From Nostoc flagelliforme FACHB-838 (GTDB lineage: Bacteria > Cyanobacteriota > Cyanobacteriia > Cyanobacteriales > Nostocaceae): a stretch of 64,000 nt of DNA. Shown one piece after another: positions 56,562-64,000 of this stretch. The notes under the pieces are model-generated. The model searched no databases, was not told where the DNA came from, and saw nothing but the letters and a program-made list of their open reading frames with translations. Every line of letters starts with the position of its first letter. The stretch's first letter is position 1. The DNA is taken from contig NZ_JACJSI010000032.1 in the NCBI RefSeq assembly GCF_014698065.1, positions 1 to 64,000 on the forward strand, in the 5' to 3' direction. Made by a program: the position numbers and the translations under genes.

Positions 56562-58568
56562 TCAACTCTCTGTCGCCAACCAAGCACGTAAAACCTCTGC
56601 CACTGTCCACGCTTGAGCAATGCATCCCCGTGGAGTCATCGGAGCATCTCCATCAAAAATTTCGCTGAGACTGCCAACACCGTGTGCAGTGAGATGATTA
56701 GCCATTGGTTCCAAAAATTGACGAGCCTGCTCAGGGTTTTTGTAGACGCGTAGGTGTGCTAACACGAACGGCCCCAACAACCAACCCCAAACTGTTCCCT
56801 GGTGGTAGGCTCCATCACGTTGATAGTGATTGCCACCGTATTTTACCTGATATTGGGGATAAGCGGGGGCAAGCGAACGCAACCCATAAGAAGTCAGCAG
56901 CGATCGCCCGCAAGCTTCCACCACACCCATTTGCTGGGCAGGTGTGAGCGGACTTTCTGGTAATGACACAGCAAATATTTGGTTAGGTCGCAACAACGCA
57001 TCATCACCATCAGGGCTATCTAAAACGTCATAGCAATAACCTGTCTCTTCATTCCAGAAGCGAGAAAATCTATACTTAGCCCGGTCTGCCATTGCCTCAT
57101 ATTCTTGATGTGGTTTACCAAGGTGACGGGCAAACTTTGCCATTGCTCGTAAAGCATTATACCAAAGCGCATTAATTTCAATCGGTTTGCCAATTCGGGG
57201 CGTAACTACCCAATCGTCAATCTTGGCATCCATCCAGGTGAGTTGTACGCCAGCAACGCCTGCATATAGTAAGCCATCGGCTGGATCGAGGTGGATGTTG
57301 TAGCGTGTACCGCGACAGTGCCAATCAATGATGTCTGCAAGTATGGGAAACAGTTCACCAAGCAAAGTATCATCGTCCGTAGCGTTGTAGTAAGAGCGGA
57401 CTGCTTCAAAGTACCAAAGAGTGGCATCGACTGTATTATATTCTGGTTGCTCACCTGCATCAGGAAAGCGATTAGGCAGCATTCCCTGGTCTACGTATCT
57501 GGCAAAGGTGCGAAGAATTGAGCGTGCTACCTCTGGGCGACCTGTGGAAATTGTCAAACCAGGTAGACTAATCATCGTGTCGCGTCCCCAGTCGCTAAAC
57601 CAGTGATAACCAGCAATGATGGTTTTACCATTGGGGTCTTCTGGCAATGAGCGATCGACAATAAACTGGTCAGCAGCTAGTACTAGATGGTTGATCCAGC
57701 TAGGTGATTCCTTAGTTTTGAGAGGTAGATTAGTTTTCCAAAGTCCTGTTAGCTTTTGTTCTTGAGCGCGACGTAACTTTAGTGCAACTTCAGCATTGAG
57801 ATTTGGCTGTTTTTCTGTGCTGGCTACAAAGGCGATTGCTTCCCCAGGATTCAGTGTAACTTCAAAGGTGGCAGCATGGAGGTGGTCTTCTTTATCTCTC
57901 AATCCCCGATAGCGTTCAACTGCCAAGTCAAAGCCATAATACCAATTGTGGGCAACAGATGCACTACCGCAATCGCTCAGTATATAAAGTGGTGCAGCAC
58001 CCGGATAAGCAGTTACACAAATTCCCTGTTCCATCTGCTCAACAGACATCTGCCAATCATTGCTTTGGGTGTCGCTGTGATAATCACGGTAATTGACCAT
58101 TGCTTTGAGCGTCAACTTTAGCGGTTGGGTAGCGCGACGCAGAGTATATTGCACATAAGTTGTGTTAGCACCTTGTTGCATCCACACCCGTTTTTCTAAT
58201 AAAGCATCGGCAACAGCAAAACCCCATAAGGGAATCGTACCTTCTAGAGAAAAACGTTCAATATGTTTATAACCGTGGGGATTAACAATACCATCTGCCC
58301 AACGATTGGTGTATAGAAAATAAGAGCGAGCCTCCTGCGGAGGAGCTGCGCTAACGCCATACAATACAGTTTCATCTAGTTTTGCCAGCATTAATGTACG
58401 ACCCAGAGGTGGTTTCAATGCTGCTACCAGTAGTCCGTGATAGCGGCGGGTCAATAAACCAGCCACAGTCCCAGAGGCGTAACCACCAATGCCATTAGTA
58501 ACTAACCATTCCCGCGATTCTGCAATCTCAAGATTGCCACAGATTTCCCGCCCAAATTCTATAGACAT
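56562..58568 (-). CDS. Amylo-alpha-1,6-glucosidase (glycogen debranching enzyme, GH133-type)
   Basis: The 668-residue enzyme has an N-terminal beta domain (WLVTNGIGGYASGTVAGLLTRRYHGLL in pattern, about 21-47) and a C-terminal (alpha/alpha)6 barrel. The barrel carries GYHWFSDWGRDTMISLPGL (acidic SDWGRD, about 316-321), DATLWYFEAV, and GGNHYQRDGAYHQGTVWGWLLGPF near the end. These are the signatures of bacterial and archaeal debranching enzymes that hydrolyse alpha-1,6 links in glycogen. No glg neighbour is in view. Confidence 0.9.
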   Translation of the reverse strand: MSIEFGREICGNLEIAESREWLVTNGIGGYASGTVAGLLTRRYHGLLVAALKPPLGRTLMLAKLDETVLYGVSAAPPQEARSYFLYTNRWADGIVNPHGYKHIERFSLEGTIPLWGFAVADALLEKRVWMQQGANTTYVQYTLRRATQPLKLTLKAMVNYRDYHSDTQSNDWQMSVEQMEQGICVTAYPGAAPLYILSDCGSASVAHNWYYGFDLAVERYRGLRDKEDHLHAATFEVTLNPGEAIAFVASTEKQPNLNAEVALKLRRAQEQKLTGLWKTNLPLKTKESPSWINHLVLAADQFIVDRSLPEDPNGKTIIAGYHWFSDWGRDTMISLPGLTISTGRPEVARSILRTFARYVDQGMLPNRFPDAGEQPEYNTVDATLWYFEAVRSYYNATDDDTLLGELFPILADIIDWHCRGTRYNIHLDPADGLLYAGVAGVQLTWMDAKIDDWVVTPRIGKPIEINALWYNALRAMAKFARHLGKPHQEYEAMADRAKYRFSRFWNEETGYCYDVLDSPDGDDALLRPNQIFAVSLPESPLTPAQQMGVVEACGRSLLTSYGLRSLAPAYPQYQVKYGGNHYQRDGAYHQGTVWGWLLGPFVLAHLRVYKNPEQARQFLEPMANHLTAHGVGSLSEIFDGDAPMTPRGCIAQAWTVAEVLRAWLATES

Positions 58569-58618
58569 AAGTTACGTCACTTTGCTCTAAATTCAAAATT
58601 AATAATTGCCATTATGCT

Positions 58619-58697
58619 TTCTCTCTGCGTTCTCTGTGCCTCTGCGGTTTAAAAGTAATTTATTAAACCACAGAGGCGCAGAGAACACGGAGAAAAG
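58619..58697. repeat. Inverted repeat of cyanobacterial spacer type
   Basis: Left arm TTCTCTCTGCGTTCTCTG...GCGGTTTAA and right arm TTAAACCACAGAGGC...AACACGG form a long stem (~32 bp, few mismatches) around a short loop. A single-arm relative is at about 3850-3878. Confidence 0.7.
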
Positions 58698-58764
58698 AGA
58701 AATTATTATCCCAAAATTTTACCCACCTTGAAAGGACTACTCCTAACTTTTATTAGATTGGAGA

Positions 58765-59394
58765 TTAATCCTCAGCTATTTGAGATTCTTTCACGAGAGG
58801 ATTGAGGATGACTTCATTAGCAACACTATCAGGTTTACGGGCACGAATCGCTGGACGCGATCGCTTGTAACCGGCTCTTTCAGCTTTTTGGTGTTCGTAA
58901 TCAATTAATCTGCCATAATATTCGTGCTTGCTTAAATTCATCGACAAGAAAATATGCTGGCGAGTATTACCAAAACCTTTGCGGTTAAAAAACTTTAATG
59001 CTGAAGTATTGGTGGGGTCAGTGTCTACTAACATGAACCGCGCCCCATCTTCAATCATCCGGGCGACGACTTTATCAACCAACTTGTCTGCTACTCCCCG
59101 ACGCTGATAGTTCGGACTAACTCCTAGCCATAAAATATATCCATAAGTCCAAGATGCTTTGGTGATGATGGTTCCCAAAATAAATCCTGCTAATTCCCCG
59201 TCTGTTTCAGCTACAAGACAATATCCTGGATCGGTGTTGTAAAGTCCAATCACCTCCCATTCGTCCCAGGTGCGGTATAAATAAGGGTATAAATCACTGG
59301 TAAATAAGCCTTCTCCCAAGTGGTAAACGGCAGCAATGTCATCAATTCCTAATTCGCGTACATAAATTGCTTCAGTTCCGTCAAAGCTTGACAT
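58765..59394 (-). CDS. GNAT-family N-acetyltransferase
   Basis: The 209-residue product has the acetyl-CoA-binding signature LGVSPNYQRRGVADKLVDKV (motif A, about 93-112). GARFMLVDTDPTNTSALKFFNRKGF follows. A basic C-terminal tail (EHQKAERAGYKRSRPAIRARKP) is unusual and might bind nucleic acid. Substrate unknown; relatives include ribosomal-protein or antibiotic acetyltransferases. Confidence 0.88.
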   Translation of the reverse strand: MSSFDGTEAIYVRELGIDDIAAVYHLGEGLFTSDLYPYLYRTWDEWEVIGLYNTDPGYCLVAETDGELAGFILGTIITKASWTYGYILWLGVSPNYQRRGVADKLVDKVVARMIEDGARFMLVDTDPTNTSALKFFNRKGFGNTRQHIFLSMNLSKHEYYGRLIDYEHQKAERAGYKRSRPAIRARKPDSVANEVILNPLVKESQIAED

Positions 59395-59514
59395 AATTTT
59401 ATATAAATTTAAAAGTCATAACTTCTTTATACCTCTATGGGATTTTACAAACATCCTCTAATTTAGAGGGTTATACCAATTTAATGTGAAGTTGCACATA
59501 TCTTGATCCCCCTA

Positions 59515-59565
59515 AATCCCCCTTAAAAAGGGGGACTTTGAATTCCCCCCTTTTTAAGGGGGATT
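59515..59565. repeat. C/G-rich palindrome
   Basis: AATCCCCCTTAAAAAGGGGG is repeated in inverted form as CCCCCCTTTTTAAGGGGGATT. Each arm is itself a palindrome, a common dispersed cyanobacterial repeat. It lies between the acetyltransferase start and the 3' end of the nuclease gene. Confidence 0.7.
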
Positions 59566-59580
59566 GAGTTCTATGCAGCT

Positions 59581-60396
59581 TCAGAAAGAATTGGTATTAA
59601 GCGAGACTTCTTCAATATTATCAAGGCTTGGCAATGAGTCATTCACTACTTCTTCAATTGCTTGTGTGCGATCGCACCGTTTAGCAAACTGACAGTAATC
59701 ACAGTTTTTACTACCTTCCCCAACTTGGGGAAACTGCTGGTTATTTTGGTAATTTTCCAGCCAATTAGTTAACTGGACTAACAGTTGATTAAGTTTTTTA
59801 GCTGTTTGTGTATGTTGAGCCGTATTGTAATTAAATTTAATATTTTGGGGTTTGCCTTCAGATTGGACAAACCAATAAGTCATAGAAATCTTTTCTGGCA
59901 AATAGTCGCTAGTTTCTGCCAATACATATAGATAAAGCCGTGTTTGCCAGTTGGATTCTAACTTGCGTTTGTTCGGTGGTTTAGGATAAGTTTTCCAGTC
60001 GAGAATTTGTGCTTGTTGGTTATCTGCAATCAATAAATCATAGACAACCGTCAGCAAATAGTCTTGAAGTTGCAGAGTGCGGTAGTGTTCACTTTCACGG
60101 AAAGTTTGATTATCAGATGCAGCCGTTAAAATTTCTGGGGCTGCATCAGCAAAAGATAGCATCCAGCTTTGCAGTTGAGCATCTGCTTGTAGGAAACTAT
60201 CAATTGGCAAACCCATTTCTCGCTGCTGCATTAGCAAGTGAAAGCGACTACCCAAAGTTAGCCGTTCTTCTTGTTCTGGATTTGAGGGAGAATTGAGTTT
60301 TTCTAGGTAGATATGTTGAAATTTACGCGGACAAGCTTCTAGTAAATTTAGTTGTCCTTGAGACAGTCGCAGTAGTTGAGTGGGAGTTGACAGCAT
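59581..60396 (-). CDS. PD-(D/E)XK nuclease family protein (RecB-like, Fe-S)
   Basis: The 271-residue product begins LRLSQGQLNLLEACPRKFQHIYLE, giving the first Cys of an AddB/Cas4-type iron-sulfur nuclease. The catalytic Asp-x-Lys is in AQILDWKTYP (about 144-153). The remaining cysteines are in NCDYCQFAKRC near the C-terminus. These are the hallmarks of RecB-type Fe-S exonucleases. No cas genes or recBCD partners are in the window, so a repair role is more likely than CRISPR adaptation. Confidence 0.85.
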   Translation of the reverse strand: MLSTPTQLLRLSQGQLNLLEACPRKFQHIYLEKLNSPSNPEQEERLTLGSRFHLLMQQREMGLPIDSFLQADAQLQSWMLSFADAAPEILTAASDNQTFRESEHYRTLQLQDYLLTVVYDLLIADNQQAQILDWKTYPKPPNKRKLESNWQTRLYLYVLAETSDYLPEKISMTYWFVQSEGKPQNIKFNYNTAQHTQTAKKLNQLLVQLTNWLENYQNNQQFPQVGEGSKNCDYCQFAKRCDRTQAIEEVVNDSLPSLDNIEEVSLNTNSF

Positions 60397-60498
60397 TCTT
60401 CTATTTTAGAAGCAAATTATAATCTGCAACTCACCTTGGCAGACTATCTGTAAAAAACAGGTCTTTTTTACTGCTTTCACAGATAGTGGTTATGTCTG

Positions 60499-60726
60499 CT
60501 ATTTCAACTCATCCTTATCTACCCCATCCTGGTTATTGGAATGTTTACTTTTTCCTTGAGACTTGATTGAGCCAAAACTGTAGACCATAGCTATTTTAAC
60601 GATGTCAAAATATGCTGGGTGATTAGCTTTGTTAACGATCGCTAAAGAGATTGACCCTGCCACTAAAATGACTAAAAGCGGTGAAAGTGTTTCTCCTGCC
60701 CCAGAGATGTTGCTGTTGTTTGACAT
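60499..60726 (-). CDS. Small membrane protein, hypothetical
   Basis: The 75-residue product has one hydrophobic segment (LSPLLVILVAGSISLAIV, about 14-31) and a hydrophilic C-terminus rich in Lys, Ser, Asn and Asp. No family is recognised. It lies 116 bases downstream of another small membrane-protein gene on the same strand. The spacing and composition are gene-like. Confidence 0.5.
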   Translation of the reverse strand: MSNNSNISGAGETLSPLLVILVAGSISLAIVNKANHPAYFDIVKIAMVYSFGSIKSQGKSKHSNNQDGVDKDELK

Positions 60727-60842
60727 GATAGAATCTCCTAGTGGTAAGTTCTTGGGTTAACTTGCACTTAACCCAAGAAAGCTGATTAAACTTCACTACG
60801 AACCTAAAATTACAATCTTGTGGCTGATGATTAGATAAAGCA

Positions 60843-61082
60843 TCAACTCCAAGACTCAACAATCATGGCGATCGCAAATAGACAAAACAGAGATACTGCT
60901 ATCTTCACAAAGAACATCCATAAACTTGTGGATAACAGCATCCCAGTTATTGAGGCAGCGCCAAAAACGTGAGATAAAACAAGAGCGATCGCCAAACCAA
61001 GCAGAGTCAGCAGAAAATACTTGAGTCCTTGACAAAACCACTTAAATAGGAGATTTTCATCATCTTTGAGATTGATTTTCAT
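60843..61082 (-). CDS. Small two-span membrane protein, hypothetical
   Basis: The 79-residue product starts MKINLKDDENLLFKWFCQG, then two hydrophobic spans (about 22-42 and 48-75, the latter LWMFFVKIAVSLFCLFAIAM). No motif is recognised. Together with the gene at 60499 it may form a short membrane-protein operon. Confidence 0.55.
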   Translation of the reverse strand: MKINLKDDENLLFKWFCQGLKYFLLTLLGLAIALVLSHVFGAASITGMLLSTSLWMFFVKIAVSLFCLFAIAMIVESWS

Positions 61083-61650
61083 AGTTTTTGCCCTGTTTTG
61101 ATTGAATCTAAGCAGCAGCTAGGGCTACCTCGACGTCTTAAAAAAGGAGTCAATACTTGCCCTGCTTTATAGCTACTCAAAGCACGCAGCAGTCCTACCA
61201 AACTTGAATCAAGTTTGAATACCAACAACAGTGGTTTTGGTATTACAAATGGTGAAAGTAAACTTCTAAATGAATTGCAAAGATAATTTTGAAATTAAAA
61301 TTAGATGCTCAATGCTCGTGATGATGCAGAACGCACACTACGCGCATCAACCCCTAAAATGCAATTCCTACTTTTCAAAATTGATTAACGGTTCCAGCTT
61401 TTGCCTTTACCTTGTCCTCACTAAGTTTGACTAATTCAACCGTAAACTTACTAAGTTATCCGACTTACCTGCGTTATACACACTATAAGGTAACTTAGTT
61501 ACCTGGTCAAGTGAAACTGAGAAAATTATTTAACAAATACAGACTCAACAACGTATTTCCTTACCAGACAATAGTTAAAGCGTCACTCTGAGCAGCTTAA
61601 TTCCTCACCTAGTGAGGTAATATGGGAATATAGTTTGTCTTAGTGTGAGT
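61083..61650. other. Intergenic region, 568 bp
   Basis: Divergent upstream region of the NB-ARC/WD40 gene. It contains GTAACTTAGTTAC at about 61491 with the related ACTTACTAAGTTATC nearby, possible operator-like symmetry. No gene is recognised. Confidence 0.4.
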
Positions 61651-64000
61651 ATGAGTCAGATTTCCGAAGATTTTCTTTTGGCTTTAGCCCAAGAGCGGCG
61701 CTTATCTAGCAGTGAGCTAGAGGTATTTATATATGCTGCTGAGGGAAAATCACCAAATGCGATCGCTGAAGAATTGCGCGTCAGTGCCGAAGCGGTACGT
61801 AAAAGATTGAGTGAGGTTTACAAAAAATTCCAAGTGAGTAGCGGTGGCCCAGGTAAACTCACTAAGTTACAGCAAATTATTGAAAGTGAATATAAAGCAT
61901 CTTTGCAGACTATAGAAGTGACTGCCAACAAGCGTCAAGATTGGGGCGAAGCACCAAGTATTAGTGATGCCTTCTACGGACGGGGAACAGAACTGTCTAA
62001 CCTTAAGCAGTGGATTGTCAATGATAAATGTCGATTGGTAGCACTATTAGGCATGGGGGGAATTGGCAAAACTGCTTTGTCTGTAAAACTGGCACAGGAA
62101 GTTCAAGAGAATTTTGATTACTTAGTTTGGCGAACTCTCCGCAATGCTCCACCCATCCAAGAAATGTTAGCGAATCTGATCCGATTTCTATCTGATGAGC
62201 AAGAAACGAATTTACCAGAAACTGTAAATGGTAGAGTCACGGTGCTGATTAAATATTTACGAAAGCGGCGATGTCTTATAGTGTTGGATAATGCAGAGAC
62301 AATTTTGCAAACAGGCATGAGCGCAGCTTCTTCGCAAGAGCCTCGCGCCGGATACTATCAAGAAGGATATGAAGGTTACGGTCAACTACTGAGACGGGTA
62401 GGGGAAGAACCTCATGAAAGCTGCTTGCTGATTACTAGCCGCGAAAAACCAAAAGAATTTGCACCTTTAGAGGGCAAAGCATCACCAGTTAGAACAATAT
62501 CATTACCTGGTGTAGGAGAAACAGAAGGGCAAGAAATTCTCAAAGATAAAGGTTTATCTGGATCGCCGCAAAACTGGGCGAAACTAGTTAAGAATTATTC
62601 AGGCAATCCATTGGCTTTAAAGCTAGTCTCTGAGACAATCCGAGAATTATTTGGTGGAAATATTGCTGCCTTTTTAGCTGAAGGAGAAATAATTTTTGGT
62701 GACACTCGTAATTTATTAGACCAGCAGTTTGAACGGGCCTCGGAGCTAGAAAAAGAAATTATCTACTGGTTGGCAATCAAGCGTGAGCCAGTTTTGCTAG
62801 AAGAATTGTTAGATGATATTGTGTCTCCCCTAGCAAAAAGAGAATTACTGGAAGCACTAGAATCACTGCGGCGGCGATCGCTTATTGAAAAAAGCACAGC
62901 ACTGTTCACCCTGCAACCTGTGGTTATGGAGTATATCACAGAGACCATAATTGAACAGGTTTGTCAAGAAATTACTACAGGTGAAATCGCACTATTCATG
63001 AGTCATGCTCTCATGGGAGCTACTGTCAAAGATTATGTCAGAGATATTCAAACTCGCCTAATTTTGAAGCCAATCATCAAAAGATTGCTCAGTATTTTTA
63101 TTACTCAGAGAAATATTGAAGACAAGCTAATTCAAATTCTGGAACCCCTGCAAGACAAATCTGTTGTCAAACCTGGATATGCTGGGAGTAACGTTCTCAA
63201 TCTACTGTGTCAATTACAGACTGATTTAACTGGTTATGACTTCTGCCATCTAGCTATTAGGCAAGCCTATCTACAGAACGTAAATCTACATAAGGTCAGT
63301 TTCGCTCATAGCGACCTAACTCGGTCTGTCTTTGCAAAAAACTTTGCCACTGTGCTGTCAGTAGCATTTAGTCGAGATGGCCAACTTTTAGCTACAGGAG
63401 ATGCTAACGGTGAGATTCGCCTCTGGCGAGTTATTACTGGTCAACAACTTTTGCTGTGTCAAGGACACAATAATAAAGTTTGGTCAATTGCTTTTGATGC
63501 CAATGGTACAACTTTAATTAGCGGCAGTGAAGACCAAACAGTGAAAATCTGGGACGTTCAGAGCGGTGAATGCCTGAAAACACTGTTAGGGCATACAGAT
63601 AGAATCTGGTCAGTAGATTTCAGTTCTCAAGGTGAGGCGATCGCTAGTGCTAGTGAAGACCAAACCGTGATAATTTGGGATGTCAAGAGCGGTAAATGCC
63701 TCAAAAGTTTAAAAGGTCATATTAATGGGGTACGATCAGTTGCTTTCAGTCGCAATAGTACAACTTTAGTTACTGGTAGCAAAGACCAAACCGTGAAAAT
63801 TTGGGATGTCAAGAGTGGTAAATGTCTGAAAACACTTTTAGGGCATACAGATAGAATCTGGTCAGTAGCTTTCAGTCCTGAAGATCATACAATTGCCAGC
63901 GCCAGTGATGACAAAACGGTTAGGCTGTGGGATGCTGACACAGGGAAGTGCCTGAAAATTTTGAAAGGTCACACTAATTGGGTATGGTCAGTAGACTATA
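61651..64000 (+). CDS. STAND-class NB-ARC ATPase with HTH and WD40 repeats (incomplete)
   Basis: The frame starts at ATG 61651 and runs off the window (at least 783 residues). Domains: an HTH-like N-terminus (about 15-60, SSSELEVFIYAAEGKSPNAI), an NB-ARC ATPase with Walker A GMGGIGKT at residues 134-141 and Walker B CLIVLDNAE at about 208-216, a helical region, a short pentapeptide-like stretch (LRQAYLQNVNLHKVSFAHSDLT in pattern), then at least five WD40 repeats from about residue 565 with GHxxxV...WD signatures. Repeat DNA shows a two-repeat higher-order period of 252 bp. STAND proteins oligomerise on ligand sensing; some act in phage defence. A short in-frame insert (about residues 224-234) interrupts the NB-ARC domain. 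Confidence 0.9.
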   Translation, partial: MSQISEDFLLALAQERRLSSSELEVFIYAAEGKSPNAIAEELRVSAEAVRKRLSEVYKKFQVSSGGPGKLTKLQQIIESEYKASLQTIEVTANKRQDWGEAPSISDAFYGRGTELSNLKQWIVNDKCRLVALLGMGGIGKTALSVKLAQEVQENFDYLVWRTLRNAPPIQEMLANLIRFLSDEQETNLPETVNGRVTVLIKYLRKRRCLIVLDNAETILQTGMSAASSQEPRAGYYQEGYEGYGQLLRRVGEEPHESCLLITSREKPKEFAPLEGKASPVRTISLPGVGETEGQEILKDKGLSGSPQNWAKLVKNYSGNPLALKLVSETIRELFGGNIAAFLAEGEIIFGDTRNLLDQQFERASELEKEIIYWLAIKREPVLLEELLDDIVSPLAKRELLEALESLRRRSLIEKSTALFTLQPVVMEYITETIIEQVCQEITTGEIALFMSHALMGATVKDYVRDIQTRLILKPIIKRLLSIFITQRNIEDKLIQILEPLQDKSVVKPGYAGSNVLNLLCQLQTDLTGYDFCHLAIRQAYLQNVNLHKVSFAHSDLTRSVFAKNFATVLSVAFSRDGQLLATGDANGEIRLWRVITGQQLLLCQGHNNKVWSIAFDANGTTLISGSEDQTVKIWDVQSGECLKTLLGHTDRIWSVDFSSQGEAIASASEDQTVIIWDVKSGKCLKSLKGHINGVRSVAFSRNSTTLVTGSKDQTVKIWDVKSGKCLKTLLGHTDRIWSVAFSPEDHTIASASDDKTVRLWDADTGKCLKILKGHTNWVWSVDY

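Noticed and set aside
59581..60396. cas4 gene
   Set aside because: The Fe-S RecB-type fold fits, but no CRISPR array or cas gene is in the window; a generic nuclease is the safer call.

Overview
The window comes from a filamentous, Nostoc-like cyanobacterium. GCGATCGC (HIP1) palindromes are frequent, heptamer repeats of the TGACTAA/TTTGTCA type are present, and the genes include nifH, ldpA, a Ycf45-type ATPase, a BciB-type vinyl reductase, a cyAbrB regulator and many multi-PAS kinases. Genus is inferred from overall character; there is no rRNA gene here to confirm it.

Layout. 0-5 kb: an IS630-type transposase end cuts off a hybrid histidine kinase that is also frameshifted; then a small secreted protein and a phosphodiester-glycosidase lipoprotein. 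5-8 kb: a long non-coding stretch, a stand-alone nifH with a strong terminator, and a palindromic MITE-like element. 8-15 kb: mostly minus-strand housekeeping genes (DUF4912 protein, pyrR, cobD, Rrf2 regulator, CLC protein with CBS domains) and a plus-strand cyAbrB gene. 15-20 kb: zinc-ribbon membrane protein, GT39-type glycosyltransferase, and a serine-recombinase relative lacking the usual catalytic residues. 20-27 kb: a two-gene signalling operon including a 1712-residue kinase with about nine PAS domains. 27-34.5 kb: ldpA, Ycf45-type ATPase, bciB, holB (apparent ATT start) and purN.

34.8-46.5 kb is accessory and visibly decaying. It holds a caspase-like gene split by an in-frame TGA, a toxin-antitoxin island (HigBA-like, MazEF-like in two copies, one broken, BrnTA plus a brnA remnant) built from duplicated blocks, a likely hsdS remnant, a GH2 glycosidase, a methyltransferase, a protein with six exact 19-residue IDGxRP repeats, a 21-bp minisatellite, and two truncated genes joined end to end. 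46.8-50.2 kb is a very large response regulator/kinase gene split by an in-frame TAG. 50-61 kb is calmer: NIL-ferredoxin, DUF3616, CHAD, a two-component system, a glycogen debranching enzyme, a GNAT acetyltransferase, a RecB-like nuclease and two small membrane proteins. From 61.65 kb to the edge runs an incomplete STAND (NB-ARC) ATPase with WD40 repeats.

The strongest themes are sensory signalling (six kinase genes or gene fragments), toxin-antitoxin/caspase/STAND loci of the kind found in cyanobacterial defence and stress islands, and gene decay: three apparent nonsense mutations, two frameshifts and several truncations. No tRNA, rRNA or CRISPR array was recognised.
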